Shown one piece after another: positions 1 to 7,553 of a stretch of DNA of 48,604 nt. Position numbers and translations under genes: made by a program. Every line of letters starts with the position of its first letter. The stretch's first letter is position 1. The DNA comes from an uncultured Flavobacteriales bacterium (GTDB lineage: Bacteria; Bacteroidota; Bacteroidia; Flavobacteriales_F; PHOS-HE28): contig CALMPI010000026.1 of the NCBI GenBank assembly GCA_937872175.1, forward strand, positions 1 through 48,604. The letters run 5' to 3'. Below the pieces are notes generated by a model. The model saw nothing but the letters and a program-made list of their open reading frames with translations. It had not been told where the DNA came from and ran no database searches.

Positions 1-101
1 CCAGCCAGCTCTGCGTGTACGACCTGGAGGAATTCATCAAGCCCCTGCTCGACCTGCACGCCGTGGAGGTGAAGCATCGCCACACACCCGTAACAGCTTA
101 G
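1..101 (+). CDS. C-terminal end of an unidentified protein (partial)
   Basis: The frame that begins at base 3 is open and ends with TAG at 99-101, giving a 32-residue tail that starts SQLCVYDLEEFIKPLLDLHA. The rest of the gene lies to the left of the window. The tail is too short to assign to a family. It lies 51 bp before the transaldolase-CBS gene on the same strand, so it may belong to the same sugar-phosphate operon, but that is inference. Confidence 0.55.
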   Translation, partial: SQLCVYDLEEFIKPLLDLHAVEVKHRHTPVTA

Positions 102-115
102 GCCCGCGCGTCAGG

Positions 116-149
116 CCTTTCATCTTTCCACTTTCACCTTTCAGCTTTT
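116..149. repeat. Pyrimidine-rich low-complexity tract with repeated CTTTC words
   Basis: The stretch just before the start at 153 is almost pure C/T with A, built from five spaced CTTT words (cctttcatctttccactttc and onward). It fills the 5' leader of the transaldolase-CBS gene and holds no Shine-Dalgarno sequence or TAnnTTTG box. It may be an unstructured ribosome landing region or a decayed simple repeat; nothing here decides between them. Confidence 0.5.
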
Positions 150-152
150 CCC

Positions 153-1175
153 ATGGAGCTTTACCTCGACAGCGCCGACATCAAGGAGATCGACGAAGCC
201 TTCAAGCTCGGCTTCCTCACCGGCCTCACCACCACGCCCACCTTCATGCACCGGGGTGGGGTCACCAACATCGATAAGATGATCCTTGACCTCGCCAAGA
301 AGGTCCCCATCCTGCAGGTGGAGGCCCTGGGCGAGACCGCCGAGGACGTGGTGAAGGAGGCCAAGCGCCAGCTGAAGATGGGGCTGAAGAAGGAGACCAC
401 CGTCTTCAAGATACCCGTGAGCCTGGAAGGCCTTCGCGCCTGCCGCATGTTGCGCAACGAAGGCATCATGGTGAACGTGCACCTGGTGTACACCATCCAG
501 CAGGCTTACATGGCCATGCAGGCCGGTGCCAGCTACGTGTGCCCGCTCGTCGGCCGCCTGCAGGACCAGGGCCACGACGCCCTCGCCCTCGTGGAGCAGT
601 GCGTACGCGCCGTGAACTACTACGGCTACGACACCAAGATCATGTTCAGCAGCGTGCGCACCGTGGAGCACGTGCGCAACGCGGTGGAGCTCGGGGTACA
701 CACCATCACCGTGCCCTGGAAGCTGATGAAGCAGCTCACTGACAACCACTTCACGGCCATCGGAACCAAGCAGTTCTACGTGGACACGCGCCTGATCACC
801 ATGAAGGTGAAGGACGTGCTGGGCCGAACCAATCCTGTGATCAAGGACAGCGCCACCGTGAGCGAAGCGCTGGTGGAAATGACCAAGCACGGCTTCGGTG
901 CGGTGATGGTGGTGGACGGTAAGGGCAAGAACGTGGGTGTCTTTACCGATGGTGGCCTGCGCCGCGGCATCGAGAAGGAAGGCAACAAGTTCCTTGCGAA
1001 GAAGCTGAGCACCCTGAAGTTCAACGCCCCTTTCACCATCAGCCCGGAAGCCCTGCTCGATGAGGCCCAGAAGGCCTTCAAGGAGCACAAGGTGGACACG
1101 TTGAGCGTGAGCGAGAACGGCAAGCAGCTCGGCATGCTCGACATCCAGGACCTGATGAAGGCGATCGCGGGGTAG
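153..1175 (+). CDS. Transaldolase / fructose-6-phosphate aldolase-type enzyme fused to a C-terminal CBS pair
   Basis: The 340-residue protein has two parts. Residues 1-215 match the small transaldolase (TalC/FSA) family: MELYLDSADIKEI start, GLTTTPTF near residues 24-31, and the Schiff-base lysine K86 in TTVFKIPVS (equivalent to FSA Lys85). These enzymes form dihydroxyacetone or glyceraldehyde Schiff bases on sugar phosphates in the cytoplasm. Residues about 219-340 are a pair of CBS domains; the first has VGVFTDGGLRR, very close to the GIFTDGDLRR motif of arabinose-5-phosphate isomerase KdsD. A normal family member stops near residue 215-220, so this is a fusion. The N-terminal half lacks the SIS domain that KdsD carries with its CBS pair. 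The gene is followed by a KdsC-like phosphatase. I infer a role in making an activated or 3-deoxy surface sugar, with the CBS pair sensing a nucleotide; the substrate is unknown. Confidence 0.88.
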   Translation: MELYLDSADIKEIDEAFKLGFLTGLTTTPTFMHRGGVTNIDKMILDLAKKVPILQVEALGETAEDVVKEAKRQLKMGLKKETTVFKIPVSLEGLRACRMLRNEGIMVNVHLVYTIQQAYMAMQAGASYVCPLVGRLQDQGHDALALVEQCVRAVNYYGYDTKIMFSSVRTVEHVRNAVELGVHTITVPWKLMKQLTDNHFTAIGTKQFYVDTRLITMKVKDVLGRTNPVIKDSATVSEALVEMTKHGFGAVMVVDGKGKNVGVFTDGGLRRGIEKEGNKFLAKKLSTLKFNAPFTISPEALLDEAQKAFKEHKVDTLSVSENGKQLGMLDIQDLMKAIAG

Positions 1176-1196
1176 GCTGCGCACAGGCCTGCGCGC

Positions 1197-1275
1197 GTTG
1201 CGTGTTGAAAGGTTACGCGTTACGTGTTGCGGGTCGTCCATCCAATCCGCAACACCTAACACGCCAACACGCAAC
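1197..1275. repeat. Long nested inverted repeat between the transaldolase-CBS and HAD genes
   Basis: Outer arms gttgcgtgttg (1197-1207) and caacacgcaac (1265-1275) are exact 11-bp complements. Inner arms gtgttgcgg (1224-1232) and ccgcaacac (1247-1255) are exact 9-bp complements, and the segments between are nearly complementary, so the whole element can fold into one hairpin of about 80 nt. It ends 8 nt before the GTG start of the next gene, where it could act as an attenuator or processing site. There is no T-tract for a simple intrinsic terminator. Its G/T-rich repetitive words suggest a dispersed intergenic repeat family. Confidence 0.65.
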
Positions 1276-1283
1276 CGGTACCT

Positions 1284-1961
1284 GTGAGCCTCCTCCTCCC
1301 CTTCACCACCCACGGTCTCCGGATCACCGCCCCGGAGCCTGAGCTTCTGCGCCGACTGGCGCGCACCAAGGCCGTGCTCTTCGACTGGGATGGCGTGTTC
1401 AACGATGGCTTCAAGGATGCCGACGGAGGGAGTCCCTTCAGCGAGGTGGGCAGCATGGGCGTGAACCTCCTGCGCTTCGCTTTGTGGCTGCGGAACGGCC
1501 ACCTGCCCAAGGCCGCGGTGATCACCGGCCAGCACAACCCGTATGCAGAACGCTTCGCCCAGCGCGAGCGACTGCACGGCGTGTACATGGGCTTCACCAA
1601 CAAGCCCGAGGCCTTCGATGCCTTCCTAGCAAAGCATGGCCTGCAGGCCGATGAGGTGGCCTTCTTCTTCGACGATGTGCTGGACCTGCCCGTGGCCTCG
1701 CGCTGCGGCCTGCGCATCATGATCGGCAGTCCGGTGACCGCTTGGCTCGTGGAGCAGGTCATCTCGCGTGGCGAGGTGGACATCGTTACGTCCAACAGCG
1801 GCGGCAACAACGGCCTGCGAGAGGCCACCGATGCCGTGATGGCCTTGCTGGGCGTGGGCCGGGACGTGCTCGCGCACCGCGCCGGATACACGGAGGCCTA
1901 CCAGCGCTACCTGGGCGAGCGTCAGGCGGTGGTGCCGGACATCGTGCGCAACGCGCGATGA
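1284..1961 (+). CDS. KdsC-like HAD-superfamily sugar-phosphate phosphatase
   Basis: The 225-residue product (GTG start) carries all HAD motifs: motif I FDWDGVFNDG (nucleophile and acid/base aspartates), motif II VITG, motif III lysine in NKPEAF, and motif IV FFFDDVLDLPV. The order and the tail SNSGGNNGLREATDAVM mirror KdsC, the 3-deoxy-manno-octulosonate-8-phosphate phosphatase (C-terminal GGxGAVREV). KdsC normally reads DVDGVLTDG; here the T is N and there are about 25 extra N-terminal residues, so the substrate may differ. It follows the transaldolase-CBS gene after a 108-bp gap that holds a long hairpin. Together they suggest an aldol step followed by dephosphorylation of a sugar phosphate. 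The start is uncertain, since homology begins only around residue 25. The stop codon abuts the stop of the convergent gene with no spacer. Confidence 0.75.
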   Translation: MSLLLPFTTHGLRITAPEPELLRRLARTKAVLFDWDGVFNDGFKDADGGSPFSEVGSMGVNLLRFALWLRNGHLPKAAVITGQHNPYAERFAQRERLHGVYMGFTNKPEAFDAFLAKHGLQADEVAFFFDDVLDLPVASRCGLRIMIGSPVTAWLVEQVISRGEVDIVTSNSGGNNGLREATDAVMALLGVGRDVLAHRAGYTEAYQRYLGERQAVVPDIVRNAR

Positions 1962-2420
1962 TCAGGGCGCAGGACGTACAGGCGGCTTTCCCCGGAGCCT
2001 GAACCGTATGGTGGTCCCCTCCGGAGGCACGGTCACGGCGGCCTTCTCGAACAGGACCGCGGAGGGTCTGCCCAGCACGTCGTTGCTGAAGCCGATCGGC
2101 TCCCCCGGCAGACCTTGGGCGCCTTTGTCCAGCGCATCATTGCCGTTGAGGTCGAGGAAGGCCTTGGCCGCATATCGCCCGGCCGGCAGGTCGGAGAAGC
2201 GCACCGTGGTCACCGGCCGCACGGCCTCCACCTTGCGCTGCACACAACCCTTGTCCGTGGCGAACGCCACCGCGTCCGGGCACACGGCCACCATCAGGGC
2301 GCCATCCCCCTGTGCCGGAAGGGTCACCTCCACCACCAGGCCGCCCTGCGCCATCGACCGGACCAACCCAAGGCAGGCCATCGTCATGAACAGGGCGCGG
2401 GGAGAGGGGATCAGAAGCAT
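1962..2420 (-). CDS. DUF2141 family secreted protein
   Basis: The 152-residue protein has an N-terminal hydrophobic segment with an AQ cleavage-like site (SMAQGG) and a body typical of DUF2141: an alternating beta pattern, then AGRYAAKAFLDLNGNDALDK and a segment with GEPIGFSND. This family is small, exported and of unknown function, and common in Bacteroidota. Its start overlaps the end of aat by 10 bp, making it the last gene of a six-gene minus-strand run. Its stop (TCA on the plus strand at 1962) directly abuts the stop of the convergent HAD gene. The start could instead be the internal Met (MTMACLG). Confidence 0.75.
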   Translation of the reverse strand: MLLIPSPRALFMTMACLGLVRSMAQGGLVVEVTLPAQGDGALMVAVCPDAVAFATDKGCVQRKVEAVRPVTTVRFSDLPAGRYAAKAFLDLNGNDALDKGAQGLPGEPIGFSNDVLGRPSAVLFEKAAVTVPPEGTTIRFRLRGKPPVRPAP

Positions 2421-3016
2421 GCGGGGGCCTGCTTGGCGGCGGCAAGCATACGCAAGAACCTTGCCCGGGGCACCTCCACCGCACCCAAGCTGGCCGTGAA
2501 GGGGTTCAGGTATTGGGAGTCGAACAGCGTGAACCCCGCGCTGCGCAGGTGTTGCGCCAGGGCGTGGAAGGCCACCTTCCCCGCGTTGGGCACACGATGG
2601 AACATGCTCTCTCCGAAGAACGCGCCGCCCAAGGCGACCCCGTAGATGCCGCCGACCAGTTGGCGCCTGCCGGGTCCGTCAGCGGACCAGACCTCCACGC
2701 TGTGGGCATGCCCGGCCCGGTGCAACTGGACGTAGGTGGCCTGAATGCGCGCGTCGATCCAGGTCTCCGGGCGCTCGGCGCAGGCCTCCACCACGGCCGG
2801 GAACGCTACGTCGCGCGTGATGTGGAGGTCCATCTGGCGCATGGCCCGGGCGAGACGTGCGTTGGGTCTCACCGTTCCGAGGTCGAACACGGCTCGGGGA
2901 TCGGGATCGTGCCAGTAGAGCTCCCCATCGGCATGCGCCATCGGGAACCGGCCTTCGCCGTACGCCTCCAACAGAGTGTGCACCGGGATCACCGGCACTT
3001 CCCGGGAACGGCTCAT
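2411..3016 (-). CDS. aat: Leucyl/phenylalanyl-tRNA--protein transferase
   Basis: The 201-residue product carries the Aat family landmarks in order: YGEGRFPMA, YWHDPDPRAVF, ETWIDARIQ, GGIYGVALGGAFFGESMF and a DSQ...SLGA segment. The enzyme adds Leu or Phe from aminoacyl-tRNA to N-terminal Arg/Lys of proteins, marking them for ClpS/ClpAP under the N-end rule. The length is slightly shorter than E. coli Aat (234), as is usual in Bacteroidota. It overlaps the upstream subtilase gene by 4 bp and the downstream DUF2141 gene by 10 bp, so it is probably translated by coupling within the long minus-strand operon. Confidence 0.95.
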   Translation of the reverse strand: MSRSREVPVIPVHTLLEAYGEGRFPMAHADGELYWHDPDPRAVFDLGTVRPNARLARAMRQMDLHITRDVAFPAVVEACAERPETWIDARIQATYVQLHRAGHAHSVEVWSADGPGRRQLVGGIYGVALGGAFFGESMFHRVPNAGKVAFHALAQHLRSAGFTLFDSQYLNPFTASLGAVEVPRARFLRMLAAAKQAPACF

Positions 3017-4704
3017 GGCCGCACCTTGACCACGGTGCGTTCCACCAGCGGACCACCAAGGTCGGCGCGCAGGTGATACAGCCCGTCCGGCAGGCCGGCC
3101 AGCTGCGGATCGGCGAGGGTGAGCTGGCGATAGGTGCCCGGCTCAACGGGCTCGGACAGGCGCCAGACCAGCCGTCCGAGCGCATCGAAGAGCTCCAGCT
3201 GCAGCAGGTCGGCCTCCCCGGTGAACAGCGCCATGGTGAACCCGTCGCTGAACGGCATCGGGAAGACCTGCAGGACGGCCTCATGCCGCAGGCCGGTGAG
3301 GTCCTCACCCTCCAGCAGCAGGTGGGCCCGCCACAGATCGGGGATCCCATATCCCAGATCGATGTCGGGGCGAAGGGCTTGCGATGCGCTGCGCCGAATG
3401 ACGTCGGTGATCTCCACCGCGGACCGGTCGGGATGGAGTTGCCACAGGCAGCACGCGAGCCCGGCCACGATCGGTCCGCTGAACGAGGTGCCGTTGATGC
3501 GCGCAAGCGAGGTGCCGTCCACATCGAGGCCGGTGGCCTGCCAGCCCACCGCACATACATCGGGCTTCACCCGGCCGTCCGCCGAGGGACCATGCCCACT
3601 GAAGGGCGCGCTCTGGCGCTCCAGACCCACGGCGCCCACGGCGAGGATGCCCTCGGCGTCCGCGGGCGGACTGATACGGTACCAGGCGCTCTGGCCGCTG
3701 TTACCCGCGCTGTTCACCACCACCATACCCTTGCGGGCGGCGATGCCAGCGGCGATGCTGATGCGGGTGGTACGACCGTCGAGGTCGTCGACGCTGTGGT
3801 CCATCGTACTGTCGTCGAAGGTGGTGTAGCCCAGGGAGGTGTTCAACACGTCGCACCCGAGGCTGTCCAGCAGTTCAGCCCCGCGCACCCAATGATCCTC
3901 CTCCACGATGAACTCGCTGTCCGCATCCTCCGTGCGCACCAGTGCCACATCCACGTCCGGGGCCACGCCCAGGAACCGTCCAGGCAGGCGACCCGCAATG
4001 ACCGACAGCACGCTGCGCCCGTGCCAGTGATCGGCGTAGACGTCCCCGTCGGCCTGCACGAGATCGGCGGTGAGGACGATGCCGTTCCGTTCACGCAGCG
4101 CGGAGAAGGCGGGCAGATGATCCACGCCATCGAACCCGCTGTCCAGGACACCCAACAGCATGCCCTCCCCGGTGGCGCCGGCACGGTGCAACAGGTGCCC
4201 GTTGAGCATGTTGAGCTGCCGGAAGCCCTGGCCGTAGGTGGCCTCATCGGCCGCATCCACGCTGTTCTTGAGGGTCACGGGGAACTTGGAAGGTGCGCGC
4301 ACCGGGCGGGGCCTGCCATCGTGCACGCAGCGGATCGCCCGCACGAAGGGCAGCTGGCCCAGTGTGTCCAAGGCCAGTGTGTCCGTGCTGCGGATGGTGG
4401 CGCTGTTCTGCCACCGGCTGGTGCCGAGCACCTGCAGGTCGCCCGCCAGCCTCAGGGCCGCCACGAAGGCTGGGTCCACCGGCAGGTCGAGGGAGTCCAA
4501 AGGGATCCCTTGGCGGACGCGGCGTTCGACCGCCCGCGCACTGAGGAAGGTGGTCGGGGCGGAAAGGCTGTGCGGTGTGCCTCCCTTGTGCGTGAACTCG
4601 ATGAGGTAGGTCGCCGGTGCGGTCTGGGCAGGGGCCTCGAGGGCTGAGATCAACAGGGCCGCCAGCGACGGCACCATCCACCAACAGTTGCCCTTAGTTC
4701 CCAT
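3013..4704 (-). CDS. S8 (subtilisin-like) serine peptidase with T9SS type A sorting domain
   Basis: The 563-residue preprotein begins with a signal peptide (MVPSLAALLISALEAPAQ), then a propeptide-like region to about residue 150. The catalytic triad is visible as D188 in GVLDSGFDG, H228 in HWHGRSVLSVIAG and S407 in INGTSFSGP, with the oxyanion-hole N335 in NSAGNSG. The last 85 residues (VFPMPF... to TVVKVRP) form a T9SS C-terminal domain, so the enzyme should be secreted or surface-anchored. I chose the start at 4704 because it precedes the signal peptide and overlaps the upstream lipoprotein stop by 11 bp; an internal Met at 4677 also works. An open frame extends upstream to 5061 but its translation is arginine/threonine/cysteine-rich shadow sequence. 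Degradative or maturation role unknown. Confidence 0.92.
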   Translation of the reverse strand: MGTKGNCWWMVPSLAALLISALEAPAQTAPATYLIEFTHKGGTPHSLSAPTTFLSARAVERRVRQGIPLDSLDLPVDPAFVAALRLAGDLQVLGTSRWQNSATIRSTDTLALDTLGQLPFVRAIRCVHDGRPRPVRAPSKFPVTLKNSVDAADEATYGQGFRQLNMLNGHLLHRAGATGEGMLLGVLDSGFDGVDHLPAFSALRERNGIVLTADLVQADGDVYADHWHGRSVLSVIAGRLPGRFLGVAPDVDVALVRTEDADSEFIVEEDHWVRGAELLDSLGCDVLNTSLGYTTFDDSTMDHSVDDLDGRTTRISIAAGIAARKGMVVVNSAGNSGQSAWYRISPPADAEGILAVGAVGLERQSAPFSGHGPSADGRVKPDVCAVGWQATGLDVDGTSLARINGTSFSGPIVAGLACCLWQLHPDRSAVEITDVIRRSASQALRPDIDLGYGIPDLWRAHLLLEGEDLTGLRHEAVLQVFPMPFSDGFTMALFTGEADLLQLELFDALGRLVWRLSEPVEPGTYRQLTLADPQLAGLPDGLYHLRADLGGPLVERTVVKVRP

Positions 4705-5374
4705 GCGCGGTGATGACCTGCCGCACGTACCAGCCGTTCGTGCCGTTGACCTGGGTGTTCGAGGTGTCCCGCATGCGCTCCACAAGACCCACGTGCTTGG
4801 CGTACCGTTCGCGGTAGATGAGCGTGTCCACCTGGTTGTTGGGATAGTAGTTGCGCACCAGCAGGGTGCTGTCGAAGCTGAGGGTGCCATGCTGCCAGGG
4901 CCGGTCCACCTCAGCATAGCCCACCTCCATGTCGCGCAGGCTGTTGAAGGCGTTGAGGTTCCAGCGCTCGCCCACCTTCGGCGGGAAGGAGAGCTTGAGC
5001 AGCCGCACATCCTCCTCGGTGCGCTCGGCGTAGGTGGCCTGGCGCGTCTGGGTCCACACATCCTTGATGCGCCAGTCGTTCGCGAGGGTATCCCACACGA
5101 AGCGCTCGATGCGCTGAGCGGTCCGGCCTTCCGGGTCGGTGTACACCGAGTCGATCACCTCGCGAAGGCGGTAACGGACCGCTCCGCTCACGCCGATGGC
5201 CTCGAAGGACCAGGAGGAATCCACCAGATACTCCGCCCAGGCGCCTTGTTGCACCGGGAAATAACCATAGCCCAGGTCGACCGGCCCGGTCCCGTCCTTG
5301 CGGCAGGCGGGCAGCAACACGGCCAGTGCGCTGATGGCGAGCAGGGAACGGCGGGCGATCAGGCGGTATGTCAT
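4694..5374 (-). CDS. Predicted lipoprotein of unknown function
   Basis: The 226-residue protein starts with a positively charged n-region (MTYRLIARRS) and a lipobox ALAVLLPAC with the lipidated cysteine at C24, then KDG. The mature part is rich in aromatic and charged residues in a beta pattern (LGYGYFPVQQGAWAEYLVDS). Similar Bacteroidota lipoproteins read out a sum or structure near a beta-sandwich, but I do not recognise a named domain. It overlaps mnmA by 4 bp and the subtilase by 11 bp, so it is expressed with both. Likely faces the periplasm or sits in the outer membrane. Confidence 0.82.
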   Translation of the reverse strand: MTYRLIARRSLLAISALAVLLPACRKDGTGPVDLGYGYFPVQQGAWAEYLVDSSWSFEAIGVSGAVRYRLREVIDSVYTDPEGRTAQRIERFVWDTLANDWRIKDVWTQTRQATYAERTEEDVRLLKLSFPPKVGERWNLNAFNSLRDMEVGYAEVDRPWQHGTLSFDSTLLVRNYYPNNQVDTLIYRERYAKHVGLVERMRDTSNTQVNGTNGWYVRQVITAHGN

Positions 5375-6480
5375 GGCATGCGGTCGATGAACCCTCCACC
5401 GAGGACATCATCCCCGTCGTAGAAGACGGCGCTCTGCCCCGGAGCGATGCCTGCCACCGGCGCATGGAACTCCACACGCACGTGCTCACCCTCCATCCGG
5501 AGCGTGCTGGGCGTGCCTTTGTCCTTGTAGCGCACTTTGGTGACGGCTTCGATCTCGCCGTTCAACGCGTTGATCTTCAAGAAGTTCGGACGCCGCACCC
5601 ACATCGTCTGCCGACGGAGCTCCTCCTTTCTGCCCAGGACCACGGTATTGGTCTCCGGGCGGATGTCCGTGACGTAGAGCGGTTCGCCCACCGCGATGCC
5701 CAAGCCCTTACGCTGGCCGATGGTGAAGAACGGATAGCCGTCGTGCTCCCCCAGCACTTCGCCGGAGGTGCTCACGAGCTTGCCGTGCGCGAGCCTGGCG
5801 GTGACCTCGGGTTCCTTGCGCTTCAGGAAGCCCCGGTAGTCGTTGTCCGGGATGAAGCAGATCTCGAAGCTCTCGCTCTTCTGGGCCAGTTGCGGGAAGC
5901 CCGCTTCATGCGCCAACCTGCGGATCTCGCTCTTGTGGAACCCACCCACCGGAAAGCGGGTGCGTGCCAGGCTGTCCTGCTTGAGGCCCCACAGCACGTA
6001 GCTCTGGTCCTTGCCTTCGTCCAACCCTTTGCTCACGGTGAACCGACCGGCATGGGGTCCTTCCACCACCGGGGTGAGGCGGGCGTAGTGGCCCGTGGCG
6101 ATCAACGGACAGTCCAGCATGTCCGCGCGCTTCAGCAGGGCCTCCCACTTGATGAACGTGTTGCACAGTACACAGGGGTTCGGCGTACGGCCACCGAGGT
6201 ACTCCTCCACGAAGTTGCCGATGATGGCCTCGCCGAACTCGTCGCGGATGTCGAGGATGATGTGGTGGAACCCGCGGCTGACGGCCAGGTTGCGCGCGTC
6301 GTTGATGCTGTCCAGGTCGCAGCAGCCCGTAAGACGCTTCGCGCCGCCGCTGCTGGCGTAGTCCCAGGTCTTCATGGTGACCCCCACCACCTCATAGCCC
6401 TCCTCATGCAGCAGCAGTGCGGCCACGGAGCTGTCGACCCCGCCGCTCATCGCCACGAGCACCCGTCCATGCCTGCTCAT
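5371..6480 (-). CDS. mnmA: tRNA-specific 2-thiouridylase MnmA
   Basis: The 369-residue protein is a full-length MnmA, which uses ATP and a relay sulfur to make 2-thiouridine at wobble U34 of tRNA-Lys, -Glu and -Gln. Visible features: PP-loop AMSGGVDSSVAA (residues 10-21), the catalytic nucleophile C106 in NPCVLCN, the persulfide cysteine C208 in ESFEICFIP, DQSYVLWGL (159-167), and the C-terminal beta-barrel with GQRKGLGIAVGEPLYV. The start overlaps the stop of the MORN-repeat gene by 4 bp (ATGA), and its own end overlaps the lipoprotein gene by 4 bp. Confidence 0.97.
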   Translation of the reverse strand: MSRHGRVLVAMSGGVDSSVAALLLHEEGYEVVGVTMKTWDYASSGGAKRLTGCCDLDSINDARNLAVSRGFHHIILDIRDEFGEAIIGNFVEEYLGGRTPNPCVLCNTFIKWEALLKRADMLDCPLIATGHYARLTPVVEGPHAGRFTVSKGLDEGKDQSYVLWGLKQDSLARTRFPVGGFHKSEIRRLAHEAGFPQLAQKSESFEICFIPDNDYRGFLKRKEPEVTARLAHGKLVSTSGEVLGEHDGYPFFTIGQRKGLGIAVGEPLYVTDIRPETNTVVLGRKEELRRQTMWVRRPNFLKINALNGEIEAVTKVRYKDKGTPSTLRMEGEHVRVEFHAPVAGIAPGQSAVFYDGDDVLGGGFIDRMP

Positions 6481-7487
6481 GGGGCGGTGGGTCTGGGTTC
6501 TCCGTCCACATGATCCACCCGGCTCAGCCCCCGGCCCGCCGTGTCGTACTCGGTCACGATGCCATTGAGCAGCCCGTTGCGGTAGGTGCCTTCACGCTTC
6601 TTCGATTGCCCTTTCAGCACGCGCTGCACCTCGGGCGTTCCGCCCAGGGCGGGGTCGGCGGGCAGCTGCTCCGTCACCCAGGTGCCATTGCAGTGGTACT
6701 CCGTGAACGGCCCTTCAAGCCTGCCCTGCACGTACGTGAACTCACTGCGGAGCTGGTCGTCGTCGCAGTACTCCTTGAACACGCCGTTCTCCTTCTTGTC
6801 CTTGATGAAGCGCCCCTGCTGGTACACGAGCTGCAGCTGCACCTTGCCGTTCTCCAGAAAGTGGTACCAGATGCCATCACGGTCGCCGTTCACCATGCGT
6901 CCTTCGATCTCCTTCACCCCATTGGGGTGGTACCAGGTGAAGGTGCCATCGCCCAGGCCGCGCACGTAGGTGCCGCGGTGCTTCACCTGCCCTCCCGGGA
7001 AGAACTGCTCGTGCACCCCGTCCTGCTCCCCGTTGGCGTAGGTGATCCGCTCGGCCAGAGTGCCGTCGCTGAACCAGGTGAGATGCTCCCCATGCTGCCG
7101 TCCCTTCACCCAGGTCTCCATGGAGCGTTTGCCCCCATCCGGACCGTAGTAGGTCCAGATGCTGTCCTTGTCCTGGCCCACGTAGCGTCCTTCGGCCATC
7201 AATCGGCCGTTCGGATGGTAGTGACGCGCGTGGGCCGCCGATCCATCGGCGTAGTGGTCCACGATGCTCTCCACGGCACCGTTGGTGGCGAAATAGGTGA
7301 AGGAACCGACGGGCCGGTCGTCCTTGAACTGACCGGTATAGCGCACCTGCGGGCTGTCCGCCCAGGTCCGGGCCCAGGGGCCCTGTTTGCGGCCCTGCGC
7401 GTCGGACCGGTTGGGCGCGGGGGCTTGGGCGGCGAGCCCACCAGCGACGAGCAACGGCAGCACCGCACGAAGGGCGTGGCAACGCAT
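6477..7487 (-). CDS. Exported MORN-repeat (YwqK-like) protein
   Basis: The 336-residue protein has a signal peptide (MRCHALRAVLPLLVAGGLAA) followed by about ten MORN/YwqK-type repeats of 20-25 residues, e.g. YYGPDGGKRSMETWVKGRQH and WYHPNGVKEIEGRMVNG. Such repeats fold as beta-hairpins; in Bacteroidota they are often labelled 'YwqK family antitoxin', but no toxin partner is seen here. The start at 7487 is supported by a -7 box 4 nt upstream. It is the first gene of a minus-strand run that continues through mnmA to 1962, so its promoter probably drives all six genes. Confidence 0.85.
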   Translation of the reverse strand: MRCHALRAVLPLLVAGGLAAQAPAPNRSDAQGRKQGPWARTWADSPQVRYTGQFKDDRPVGSFTYFATNGAVESIVDHYADGSAAHARHYHPNGRLMAEGRYVGQDKDSIWTYYGPDGGKRSMETWVKGRQHGEHLTWFSDGTLAERITYANGEQDGVHEQFFPGGQVKHRGTYVRGLGDGTFTWYHPNGVKEIEGRMVNGDRDGIWYHFLENGKVQLQLVYQQGRFIKDKKENGVFKEYCDDDQLRSEFTYVQGRLEGPFTEYHCNGTWVTEQLPADPALGGTPEVQRVLKGQSKKREGTYRNGLLNGIVTEYDTAGRGLSRVDHVDGEPRPTAP

Positions 7488-7491
7488 GCGA

Positions 7492-7499
7492 CAAAGATA
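7492..7499 (-). promoter_or_regulatory. -7 box TATCTTTG for the six-gene minus-strand operon
   Basis: On the minus strand the box matches the Bacteroidota -7 consensus TAnnTTTG exactly and ends 4 nt before the ATG at 7487. Transcription would therefore begin at or next to the start codon, giving a leaderless or nearly leaderless mRNA. Confidence 0.65.
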
Positions 7500-7538
7500 C
7501 CCACGCACGCCCGGCAGCCCCCGCTGAAAGGGGCCCGC

Positions 7539-7546
7539 TATCTTCG
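7539..7546 (+). promoter_or_regulatory. -7 box TATCTTCG for the GT9-GT4 pair
   Basis: TATCTTCG matches TAnnTTnG and lies 7 nt before the ATG at 7554. With the oppositely oriented box at 7492-7499 it makes the 66-bp gap a compact divergent promoter. Confidence 0.6.
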
Positions 7547-7553
7547 GCCGCGG

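Noticed and set aside
2857..4647. 596-residue plus-strand open frame opposite the subtilase gene
   Set aside because: GC-rich DNA leaves antisense frames open. The translation has no domain and its composition is shadow-like, while the minus-strand protease has an intact triad and sorting domain.
4705..5061. Longer N-terminus for the S8 peptidase
   Set aside because: The extension reads through the lipoprotein gene in another frame, is rich in Arg/Thr/Ser/Cys, and would place the signal peptide far inside the protein.
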